From: an uncultured Collinsella sp.
Lineage (GTDB): Bacteria > Actinomycetota > Coriobacteriia > Coriobacteriales > Coriobacteriaceae
DNA length: 11,352 nucleotides
Direction: 5' to 3'
Assembly (NCBI GenBank): GCA_900552755.1
Contig: USAY01000062.1
Location: 1 to 11,352 of the forward strand
Of the stretch, positions 5,545-11,352 are shown in pieces. Every line of letters begins with the position of its first letter. The first letter of the stretch is position 1. A model generated the notes under the pieces. It searched no databases and was not told where the DNA came from. It was given only the letters and a program-made list of their open reading frames with translations. Both the position numbers and the translations under genes were made by a program.

Positions 5545-8515
5545 GTGATGGGGATGTCCCGCTTGTTGATGCAGCTTTCGGTTCTCCTCTTCGCTGGATT
5601 TCGTCCAAAAGCTCGGCGGCAACTTCGCTGCTTTTGAAACGAATGCTGCAATCCTCATTCTTGGGAAAAGCCAGTAATGGAATGGTTCCGTACCAGACGG
5701 TTTCCTCGTCAATCACTGCCGCGCACAAACGCCCTTCAGTTTTGACGGAATAGTCGATGCCCATTTCGGCAAAGACCGCCTTCGCGTCATCGCGCGGAGT
5801 TGAGGCAACGATTATCTCAATGCTAATTCCTCGAGTCATGGAGCTGGTGAGTGAATCCTTGAGTTTCGTAAGGCATGCGGAAGATGCATAGGGGGCGGCG
5901 ATGAAAACGTTCTTCGTGGCATTGACGATATCTTTGTTTAGGGTCTCAAGGAAATGCGAAGAGTCAATTAGAATGTTTGCCTCGGCTTGGCTGGCGTCTT
6001 TCGCTACATAAACCTCGTACCCGAGCTTGGCGTAGGTCTTGAGTCTTTTCTGGTACATTCGGGCGAGCATGGGTATCGACAGGTCAACGTAGTCGAATAT
6101 CTCAACCCGCCGCTTGCCCTCGTGACTTCTATGCAGTCTGCCCGCCTGCTGCGTGATGCTGCCGTCCCACGATATCGGCGTGGCAATGAGGAGAGTGTCA
6201 AGGTAGGACAGATCGAAGCCCTCGCCCAGAAGGCTTTCGGTGGCGACGATGATTCGATGTTCGTGTTCGAAGCAGGGAAGACTGTTCAGTATCGCTTTTC
6301 TTTCTTTGGCGTCGATTTCCCCGGTCAGGAGAATGGGTTCGTGTCCTCGGTCTTTAAGCAGCCTGAACAGCTCCTCGGCATGCTTTTTCCTTTTAGACAG
6401 CACGAGCGGATGCCGACCGTTTGACGCAGCTTCAAGAGCGTCGTTGACAATCAATTCGTTTCTAGCTGCATGCGTGCACAGCAGGTCGAGAATCTGATTG
6501 AAGCTTGCGCCCGGCTCGTAGGCGGGTAGTCGAATTCCGGTAAAACGAGGCCGTACGATGCGATGGATGCCCTGCTGGATTGCTTGCTTTTTTGGATCTA
6601 TGACATAGCGAAGTGGGCCGCAGAGCATAAAGAGCGCCCGCGTGAGACCGTCGGAGCGCTCGGGCGTCGCGGAAAGGCCGTATACGTATTTGGCCGGGGC
6701 AGACTTGAGAACAAGCTCGAGCTGTGGCGCGGCGGCATGGTGACATTCGTCGCAGATAATGAGACCGTAATTGCGAACGAGCTGCTTGGCTATCGGCTCT
6801 CCGGTTTGGCGGTCTTTGCCAGACAGCGATTGAAACGAAGCGACGTCGACGAGGCCACTTACGGCGGTTTTGCCCCCTCCTATTTGTCCGATGACCGGAG
6901 GCTGTCTTTTGCTGATTCGTCCTTTTGGAGTTCGGACGGGTTCTCTGTTGTCCGTAATGTCGAGGAACTGCTCGAGCTGAGATCTCCATTGAGCTATGAG
7001 CGCGGTCTTGGGAACGATGACAAGCGTTGGAAGGCCAATGGCGGCAATAAGGTAAGCCCCAATGACTGTTTTACCGAAGCCTGTCGGCGCGGACATGATT
7101 CCATCTTCGTATCCAAGTAGCTGCTCAGCGGCGATTTGCTGTTCAGGGCGAAGGGCGCCTTTAAATGTCATCACAATTTGATTGCCGGATTTGCGTTCGT
7201 CTGAATAGTGGGCAGTAACGCCGGTTTCTCGGAGCAGCTGCTCAAGCTGAGTTTTGCAGCCCCGGGGAATCGCAACATAACCATCTCTCAGTTCGCTGAG
7301 GTCTATAAGTCGCGGTTTACCGAATACCGATTGATGCATGGCTTGTGCTCGATAGAATTCTGGGTTGGCGAATGTTGCGAGCCCGCGGATTTCCATTTGA
7401 GCTGCAGGACTCAGAGACTTTTCGGGGATGTAGAGCATATCGGCTTGCGTGACGGGCAGCGATGAAGGAAAGTCCCGCGATGTGAGCGGTAGCCGCTTTC
7501 GTGGTTTTTGGGCATATCGTTTGGTCTTGTTTGCGACCGTAACTGTTGCTAGCCCGTGTGGGTTGTCCCCAGTGGTCTCGATCAGATTTTGCACTGTCGA
7601 GCGCGGAATCAGCTGGACTTGCGACAGATAAAGCCATTGGTCGGGAAAGGGCTCGAATTGTTCGTCTACAAATACGCTGTTTCCTTCACGTTGTGCCTTG
7701 CCTTGAAAGGGAAGTGCGATGAGGTTTCCAAAACCTCCATCGGGAATAGTGTCCTGAGCGGGTAGCATTCGATCAAAGGCCTCGAACGTGATTGTCTTAT
7801 TAAGCGCCGCAGCTTCGGTTATAAGGCAACTTCCAAACTCTCTGGCAGCCTTTGCGCTGATTGGCTCGAGAAAGAAAAACCAGATGTGTGCGCCGTTGCC
7901 GGACCTTGAGCGCTCGACGGCGGCGTTAATGTTCCGTCGTTTTGCAACAAGCCGTACGACATTTGTTGCCTCTTTCCAGTCTGCTTTGTCAAAATCGATG
8001 ACGAGAACTTTCGTATTGCAGTTCTTGTCGAGTACATATTGCCCGAGGACATCGCGGAACCGGTCATCGTTGCCTTTAAAGTGAGCAATGATTGCGGCAT
8101 CGCTTAATTCGGGGAAGACGCGATTGTGGCATTCTGCGCATTTGACTTTTTGATGGGCTACTTTGGGACAAATTCCCGGCTTCCACTCGTTTGCGCAAGC
8201 GGGCGTATAGCCGATGCCCCCGTCTTTTCTGCGATATCCATGAGCGTAAACATCTTTACGCCCGGTAAAGAGGCTGCGAAAGAGCTCGAGTTTGTCACGT
8301 GCTGGGCTCGCACTGGTGACGATGCCCTCGATTTGTGCTCGTTCATCGAACAAAGCGCCGGCTTCTTCCCACTCTTCAAGTGTGGCGTAGCGTACGTCTG
8401 AACCGTTGTTGCAAATGACGATTTGTCGGTGTGGGTCTGCGGTGTGCGCAATCGTCTGATCGTATTTAAATTGTGCGGTCCCAAAGAGGGCGTATTGATG
8501 CATGGTGTTGCCCAT
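5531..8515 (-). CDS. TOTE-type archaeo-eukaryotic primase / SF2 helicase / PLD-like fusion protein
   Basis: A 994-residue multidomain protein of the kind annotated as TOTE conflict-system primase-helicase; it probably acts on nucleic acids in antiviral or anti-plasmid conflict. Domain order: AEP primase (about 75-300) with cysteines C107, C116, C126, C129, the metal-binding DFD at 174-176 and SRSGNGAHIWFFF from 203. Then an SF2 helicase (about 450-830) with Walker A APTGFGKT (476-483), DECH (589-592), SAT (615-617) and motif VI QQAGRLHR (789-796). Then a PLD-like domain (about 850-975) with AAVIDEETVWYGTIPLLAF. The HxK of a standard PLD motif appears replaced (R929, C931; D936 kept). No ribosome binding site precedes the ATG at 8515 or the next Met at 8503. 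The last residues (LAVK) and stop come from the palindromic repeat. GC is lower than in the neighbours, which suggests transfer. Confidence 0.88.
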   Translation of the reverse strand: MGNTMHQYALFGTAQFKYDQTIAHTADPHRQIVICNNGSDVRYATLEEWEEAGALFDERAQIEGIVTSASPARDKLELFRSLFTGRKDVYAHGYRRKDGGIGYTPACANEWKPGICPKVAHQKVKCAECHNRVFPELSDAAIIAHFKGNDDRFRDVLGQYVLDKNCNTKVLVIDFDKADWKEATNVVRLVAKRRNINAAVERSRSGNGAHIWFFFLEPISAKAAREFGSCLITEAAALNKTITFEAFDRMLPAQDTIPDGGFGNLIALPFQGKAQREGNSVFVDEQFEPFPDQWLYLSQVQLIPRSTVQNLIETTGDNPHGLATVTVANKTKRYAQKPRKRLPLTSRDFPSSLPVTQADMLYIPEKSLSPAAQMEIRGLATFANPEFYRAQAMHQSVFGKPRLIDLSELRDGYVAIPRGCKTQLEQLLRETGVTAHYSDERKSGNQIVMTFKGALRPEQQIAAEQLLGYEDGIMSAPTGFGKTVIGAYLIAAIGLPTLVIVPKTALIAQWRSQLEQFLDITDNREPVRTPKGRISKRQPPVIGQIGGGKTAVSGLVDVASFQSLSGKDRQTGEPIAKQLVRNYGLIICDECHHAAAPQLELVLKSAPAKYVYGLSATPERSDGLTRALFMLCGPLRYVIDPKKQAIQQGIHRIVRPRFTGIRLPAYEPGASFNQILDLLCTHAARNELIVNDALEAASNGRHPLVLSKRKKHAEELFRLLKDRGHEPILLTGEIDAKERKAILNSLPCFEHEHRIIVATESLLGEGFDLSYLDTLLIATPISWDGSITQQAGRLHRSHEGKRRVEIFDYVDLSIPMLARMYQKRLKTYAKLGYEVYVAKDASQAEANILIDSSHFLETLNKDIVNATKNVFIAAPYASSACLTKLKDSLTSSMTRGISIEIIVASTPRDDAKAVFAEMGIDYSVKTEGRLCAAVIDEETVWYGTIPLLAFPKNEDCSIRFKSSEVAAELLDEIQRRGEPKAASTSGTSPSLAVK

Positions 8516-8723
8516 TTGAATGCCATTCTTGTGTTGGAGTTGCTGAGACGAGGGTACGGCATTGCGACTTCTTGGGATATATAATTTCGATTCAAGTTCG
8601 CTAATGGTGAGGGATTGCTCCGCGAGTGGCTTTCGGTCGATGCCAAGGCGCGCGACGGCCCTTGGTAATCAGGATTTGCGGTTATGTGGGCAGCCGGAGG
8701 CGTAAAGAGCGGGCTTCATCCGA
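8516..8723 (-). other. Non-annotated stretch upstream of the primase-helicase, frame still open to 8668
   Basis: Reading back from the helicase ATG, the same frame stays open for 51 codons to a TGA at 8669-8671 and contains no ATG, GTG or TTG. Beyond that stop the same frame reads back through an ATG at 8716-8714 (MKPALY...). This may be a lost N-terminal extension or a leader. On the minus strand a TATATA lies near 8577-8582 with AAGAAG a few bases later, so a transcript could begin here. A competing short frame starting at 8562 is out of phase with the helicase. Confidence 0.4.
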
Positions 8724-8759
8724 ACCCGGTGGGCAAAAAATTGCAAATATGAGTACTGT
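8724..8759 (+). repeat. MITE terminal inverted repeat, left arm
   Basis: 36-nt arm; the inverted partner is at 8918-8953 with two mismatches. Confidence 0.85.
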
Positions 8760-8917
8760 TGCCTGGCTAGTACCATATCATTTGGAAAGTATTTAAGACC
8801 AATTGGCTGAGATTAGATATTTCTAACCCCCTTACCACGACGATTCGGGGCTTTATGGCGCTTGAAATCGGTGAAAGCGGGCAATTTCAGCTAGATTTTG
8901 CTGTTACTAAAATTGTG

Positions 8918-8953
8918 ACAGTACTCATATTTGCCATTTTTTGCCCACTGGGT
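8918..8953 (-). repeat. MITE terminal inverted repeat, right arm
   Basis: 36-nt arm in inverted orientation to 8724-8759. The 90 bp between this arm and the next palindrome (8954-9043) show no gene; one minus-strand frame encodes a short hydrophobic stretch that runs into the MITE and is probably fortuitous. Confidence 0.85.
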
Positions 8954-9043
8954 ATCGTTGGGGCCAATCAAAGCTCCCCAAACAGCTGGGAACGCGCCAA
9001 TCGCCAGCAATATCTTGTATGTGGGTAGCGCGCGGCAATAAAG

Positions 9044-9106
9044 TTGCGGTGGAATAGGGATTGATTTGCGGTTGATATGCCAAAAACAGTCCCTATTTCA
9101 CCGCAA
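9044..9106 (+). repeat. 63-nt palindromic repeat, copy 2 (right flank of the primase-helicase island)
   Basis: Same unit and orientation as 5482-5544. It differs only by C-to-T and A-to-T in the loop, which weakens the small inner GGCT/AGCC stem (here GGTT/TGCC). The 20-bp outer stem is unchanged, including both G-U positions. It lies 15 nt downstream of the degV stop on the minus strand and could act as its transcript end, with CTTTATT following in that direction. Confidence 0.92.
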
Positions 9107-9121
9107 GTGGTAAAGGTGGCC

Positions 9122-9982
9122 CTAGTGGGTGGGCTGGTAGCGGGGGCAGTAGCTGATGGCGATGGCGTCCACACCCACGTGAGTGGCGATGGTGCAGCCG
9201 ATGGGGCCGGTGCCGGCATCGACGTAGTCCTGGCCCGCGAGGGCCTCGTTGACAAGTTCCTGCTCCTCGGCGGCACCGGTCGTGAGCACGCGCACGCTGG
9301 AGCCCGGGTGCTCGGCCAAAAATGCGAGACAGTCGGCCATGGTATTGGCGACGATACGCTTGGCGCCGCGGCCCTTCTTGATGGCCTTGATCTCGCCCGA
9401 TTGCCATTCCGGCGAAACGGCCAGGCGAATGTTGAGCATCTGCGTGAGCTGGCCGGCGAGCTTGGGAGCGCGACCGTTCTTTACAAGGTTCTCGAGCGTG
9501 CGGGGAATCAGCAGCAAATGGGCGTCGGGCAGGGTCGCGCGGATCTGCGCCTCGGTCTCGTCCAGGCTGCGGCCGTCCTCGCGCATGGCCAGCGCGTACT
9601 CCACCAGCAGGCCCTCGGCACCCGAGCCGGTGCGCGAGTCGATGCAGCGCACGTCGAGTTCGTGCGTTTCGGCCGTCAGGCTGGCGTTGGCATAGCAGGC
9701 GGACCACTCGCTGCACAGTGAGATAAAGATGGCGCTATCATGACCGTCGGCGAGCACGCGGTCAAAGAGTGCCTTGAACTCGCCGGCGCTCGGCTGCGAG
9801 GTGTGCGGCAGTTGCTCGGAGCCGGCCATGCGCGCGACGTATTCCTCGGCGGTAATCTGCACCTGGTCGAGCAGGTCCTCGCCCTCGATAATCACATGCA
9901 GCGGAATCACGTAAATGCCGAGCTCTTGAGCGTGGGCGGGGGAGATGTCCGACGTGGAGTCGGTTATGATGGCAAAAGACAT
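9122..9982 (-). CDS. DegV-family fatty-acid-binding protein
   Basis: A 286-residue DegV/EDD-fold protein. Family members bind a fatty acid in a deep pocket, and the FakB members present it to the FakA kinase for phospholipid synthesis or regulation; whether this one is a FakB is not shown. Seen: N-terminal MSFAIITDSTSDIS; SQPSAGEF, corresponding to the T/S-S-Q-P-S head-group-contact motif; RTLENLVKNGRAPKLAGQL in the second domain; and the closing GTGPIGCTIATHVGVDAIAISY, a degenerate G-P-x-x-G-T-H-x-G-P-G-A motif. The start at 9982 is chosen because AAAGGTG precedes it with 5-nt spacing (9988-9993 on plus); an upstream in-frame start at 10039 would add a basic, non-conserved leader. It is transcribed away from the HAD gene. 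Confidence 0.93.
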   Translation of the reverse strand: MSFAIITDSTSDISPAHAQELGIYVIPLHVIIEGEDLLDQVQITAEEYVARMAGSEQLPHTSQPSAGEFKALFDRVLADGHDSAIFISLCSEWSACYANASLTAETHELDVRCIDSRTGSGAEGLLVEYALAMREDGRSLDETEAQIRATLPDAHLLLIPRTLENLVKNGRAPKLAGQLTQMLNIRLAVSPEWQSGEIKAIKKGRGAKRIVANTMADCLAFLAEHPGSSVRVLTTGAAEEQELVNEALAGQDYVDAGTGPIGCTIATHVGVDAIAISYCPRYQPTH

Positions 9983-10038
9983 AATTGCACCTTTCGTTGG
10001 GGCGCTTGCGCGCCGCCTTCTGAGAGCAAAGTGCGACA

Positions 10039-10044
10039 AGTATA
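10039..10044 (-). promoter_or_regulatory. Candidate -10 element of degV
   Basis: TATACT on the minus strand (AGTATA on plus), 57 nt upstream of the degV start. The -35 region is poor at 17-bp spacing (CTAGTA-like), so the call rests on the -10 alone. Confidence 0.4.
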
Positions 10045-10074
10045 GTAGAGTCGTTCCACATTACTAGGTTCAAT

Positions 10075-10090
10075 TGTTGAATAGTCAACA
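10075..10090. promoter_or_regulatory. Operator-like palindrome in the degV / HAD divergent region
   Basis: TGTTGA-ATAG-TCAACA is a perfect 6-4-6 inverted repeat. It overlaps a second, smaller palindrome, TTCAATTGTTGAA (10069-10081). It lies about 31 bp behind the degV -10 and 49 bp before the HAD start, so a bound regulator could affect both. No regulator gene is in the window. Confidence 0.4.
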
Positions 10091-10138
10091 GTTTGAAGTG
10101 TCGGTGTGGAAATCGTCAACTGGGGAAGAGGAATGCCG

Positions 10139-10801
10139 ATGGAGGCGTTGGAGATAGGCAAACGGCCGGTCGTGTTGTTCGATTTTGACGGCACGGTGGC
10201 AGATACGGGCCGGGCAGTGATGACCTCGACGCGCAAGACGCTGGCTGCGCGCGGGTTTTCGGAGGCGCAGATGGGTGATCTGCGCCGTATGATCGGGCCG
10301 CCCCTGTGGAAGAGCTTTCACGACTTTTACGGCTTTTCCCGCGAGGAGTCGCTTGTGGTGGCCGACGAGTACCGCGCCTTTTTTGATGAGCTGGGGCCGG
10401 AGGAGTACCCCGTGTTCGATGGGGTCCCCGAGCTGCTGGATGGGTTGGCCGCCCAGGGCAAGCGTATGGCCGTGGCGACGTCTCGCATGGAGGCGAAGTG
10501 CATCGATATGGTTCATGAGCTGGGGCTTTGCCAGTTCGAAGCTGTGGTTGGCATGAATCCGCCGCAGGGACGCGAGACCAAGGCCGATTCGGTTCGCGAT
10601 GCCCTGGCGGCGCTCGGCGCGACGGCCGACGATGCCGTGATGATCGGCGATCGCTTTAACGATGTGGAGGGCGCGCACGCGATGGGCGTGCCGTGCATCG
10701 GCATCTATTCGGGCGCGGCAGCGCCGGGGGAGCACGAGGCCGCGGGCGCCGATGCGGTGGTGCACTCGGTGGCCGAGCTTGCTAAACTTTTCGCTATCTA
10801 A
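10139..10801 (+). CDS. HAD-superfamily phosphatase (subfamily IA, phosphoglycolate-phosphatase-like)
   Basis: A 220-residue HAD hydrolase, a Mg-dependent phosphomonoesterase using a phospho-aspartyl intermediate; the substrate is unknown (phosphoglycolate, nucleotide or pyrophosphate are all possible). Motif I is DFDGTVADT with D15 as nucleophile and D17 as acid. An alpha-helical cap follows (about 22-88) with RRMIGPPLWKSF, typical of Gph/PGP-like members. Motif II is ATS (T114/S115), motif III is K148, and motif IV is GDRFNDVEGA with D171 and D175. The ATG at 10139 is preferred because GAAGAGGA (10125-10132) lies 6 nt upstream; ATG 10133 is too close to it, and GTG 10106 would add non-family residues. 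It ends with TAA directly followed by TAG. The M20 gene follows after 55 nt and may be co-transcribed. Confidence 0.92.
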   Translation: MEALEIGKRPVVLFDFDGTVADTGRAVMTSTRKTLAARGFSEAQMGDLRRMIGPPLWKSFHDFYGFSREESLVVADEYRAFFDELGPEEYPVFDGVPELLDGLAAQGKRMAVATSRMEAKCIDMVHELGLCQFEAVVGMNPPQGRETKADSVRDALAALGATADDAVMIGDRFNDVEGAHAMGVPCIGIYSGAAAPGEHEAAGADAVVHSVAELAKLFAI

Positions 10802-10856
10802 TAGACATAATGTGAGGGGCGGGCGTACCCGTCGCTCATTGGTAAGGAGGTCGTTC

Positions 10857-11352
10857 ATGAATCAGGTGGAGCAGAGCGTTGCCGAGTATGTCGACGAGGT
10901 CTGGGAGGATGTCGTTGCCGATATCGAACAACTGGTGAGCTATCCGTCCGTGGCCGTTGCTGCCGATGCGGAGCCCGGTGCGCCGTTTGGCCGCCCGGTC
11001 CGTGACGCGCTCGATTGCGCGCTCGGCATTGCGCAAAAGCTCGGCTATCAGACGAGCGACGACGGGGGCTATGTGGGAATCGCCGATATCCCGGGTCGCG
11101 GCGACAAGCAGCTCGCGACTATCTGCCACGTGGACGTGGTTCCCGCTGGCCCCGGTTGGAACACCGACCCGTTTGCGATGGAGCGCCGCGAGGGCTGGCT
11201 GCTCGGTCGCGGCGTGATTGACGACAAGGGTCCGGCGGTGCTGTCGCTCTACGCCGGCGCTTATCTGCTCAAGCACGGCATTACCCCGCGCTATGCTTTC
11301 CGCGCGCTGCTGGGCTGCGATGAGGAAGTGGGCATGTCCGACGTTCACCATT
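10857..11352 (+). CDS. M20-family dipeptidase (PepV/Sapep type), 3' part beyond the window
   Basis: The first 165 residues of a zinc-dependent M20 peptidase, expected to hydrolyse dipeptides in the cytosol as part of amino-acid nutrition. Seen: H91 and D93 in CHVDVVPAGPGWNTDPF (first zinc ligand and its partner), D122 in GRGVIDDKGPA (bridging Asp), and the pair E156/E157 in GCDEEVGMSDVHH (catalytic Glu and zinc ligand). The DDKGP and DEE-GM-D wording is that of PepV/Sapep dipeptidases rather than ArgE or DapE. The start ATG at 10857 has an excellent AAGGAGG at 10844-10850, 6 nt upstream. A CATAAT at 10805-10810 might give it its own promoter. The remaining two thirds, including the lid domain and last zinc ligands, are outside the window. 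Confidence 0.93.
   Translation, partial: MNQVEQSVAEYVDEVWEDVVADIEQLVSYPSVAVAADAEPGAPFGRPVRDALDCALGIAQKLGYQTSDDGGYVGIADIPGRGDKQLATICHVDVVPAGPGWNTDPFAMERREGWLLGRGVIDDKGPAVLSLYAGAYLLKHGITPRYAFRALLGCDEEVGMSDVHH

Larger units (their letters stand above)
8724..8953. mobile_element. MITE-like non-coding element (230 bp) with 36-bp terminal inverted repeats
   Basis: The left arm (8724-8759) and the reverse complement of the right arm (8918-8953) match at 34 of 36 positions; the shared core includes GTGGGCAAAAAAT and GCAAATATGAGTACTGT. The interior (8760-8917) is AT-rich and has no usable ORF. It contains small palindromes such as CCAATTGG (8799-8806) and TGAAAT/ATTTCA (8863-8868/8884-8889). No clear target-site duplication is visible: the left flank ends ATCCGA and the right begins ATCGTT. 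Size, long near-perfect inverted repeats and lack of coding fit a non-autonomous element mobilised in trans. It lies 209 bp upstream of the primase-helicase ATG. Confidence 0.8.

Noticed and set aside
6563..7120. 185-codon plus-strand frame inside the primase-helicase gene
   Set aside because: Antisense to the conserved helicase core; no motif or plausible ribosome binding site.
8158..8646. 162-codon minus-strand frame overlapping the start of the primase-helicase
   Set aside because: Out of phase with the conserved primase sequence and Ser/Asn/Arg-rich. It was considered as a frameshifted N-terminus, but no frameshift is needed to explain the primase domain.
8954..9043. Fragment of a membrane protein gene running into the MITE
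   Set aside because: A short hydrophobic minus-strand frame exists but has no start signal and depends on the MITE end for half its length; probably chance.
5482..9106. CRISPR array
   Set aside because: Only two copies of the repeat, 3.5 kb apart, with no regular spacers; they are palindromic intergenic repeats.
10085..10858. 257-codon minus-strand frame over the HAD gene
   Set aside because: Antisense shadow; the plus-strand frame carries all HAD motifs.

Overview
The window looks like chromosomal DNA of a GC-rich anaerobic actinobacterium, most probably a Coriobacteriia gut bacterium close to Collinsella. This is an inference from GC-rich codon use, strong AGGAGG-type ribosome binding sites and the protein set (PepV-like M20 dipeptidase, DegV, Tgt, LOG-family protein, DinJ/YafQ, primase-helicase). 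No database search was possible. Housekeeping-type genes alternate with clearly mobile or acquired segments.

Layout. 1-788: 3' part of a short-chain dehydrogenase, closed by a 13-bp hairpin (790-819). 832-930: a long unassigned intergenic palindrome. About 935-2459: an IS110-family (IS1111-like) insertion sequence. Its DEDD recombinase is on the minus strand, it has 14-bp subterminal inverted repeats, and about 260 bp of structured non-coding DNA downstream of the transposase is where a bridge RNA/seekRNA would be expected. 2630-3769: tgt (tRNA-guanine transglycosylase). 3983-4741: LOG-family Rossmann protein behind a strong terminator or attenuator. 4855-5466: DinJ/YafQ-type toxin-antitoxin pair. 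5531-8515 (minus): a 994-residue primase / SF2 helicase / PLD-like fusion of the TOTE conflict-system type. 8724-8953: a 230-bp MITE-like element with 36-bp terminal inverted repeats. 9122-9982 (minus): DegV-family protein. 10139-10801: HAD phosphatase. 10857 to the right edge: start of an M20 (PepV/Sapep) dipeptidase.

The most notable architecture is at 5482-9106. The primase-helicase and the MITE are bracketed by two copies of the same 63-nt palindrome, in direct orientation and 61/63 identical. The left copy supplies the last codons and stop of the helicase gene; the right copy lies 15 bp past the end of degV. The helicase gene has visibly lower GC than its neighbours, has no recognisable ribosome binding site at its first ATG, and its frame stays open upstream to an in-frame TGA at 8669-8671. 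Together with the adjacent toxin-antitoxin pair, this suggests an acquired defence or conflict island in an otherwise housekeeping neighbourhood.

The housekeeping genes show little functional connection to each other. tgt and the LOG gene are co-directional but separated by a terminator. dinJ and yafQ are an operon with a 3-nt gap. The HAD and M20 genes are co-directional with a 55-nt gap and may be co-transcribed. degV and the HAD gene are divergent from a shared intergenic region that holds a 16-bp operator-like palindrome.
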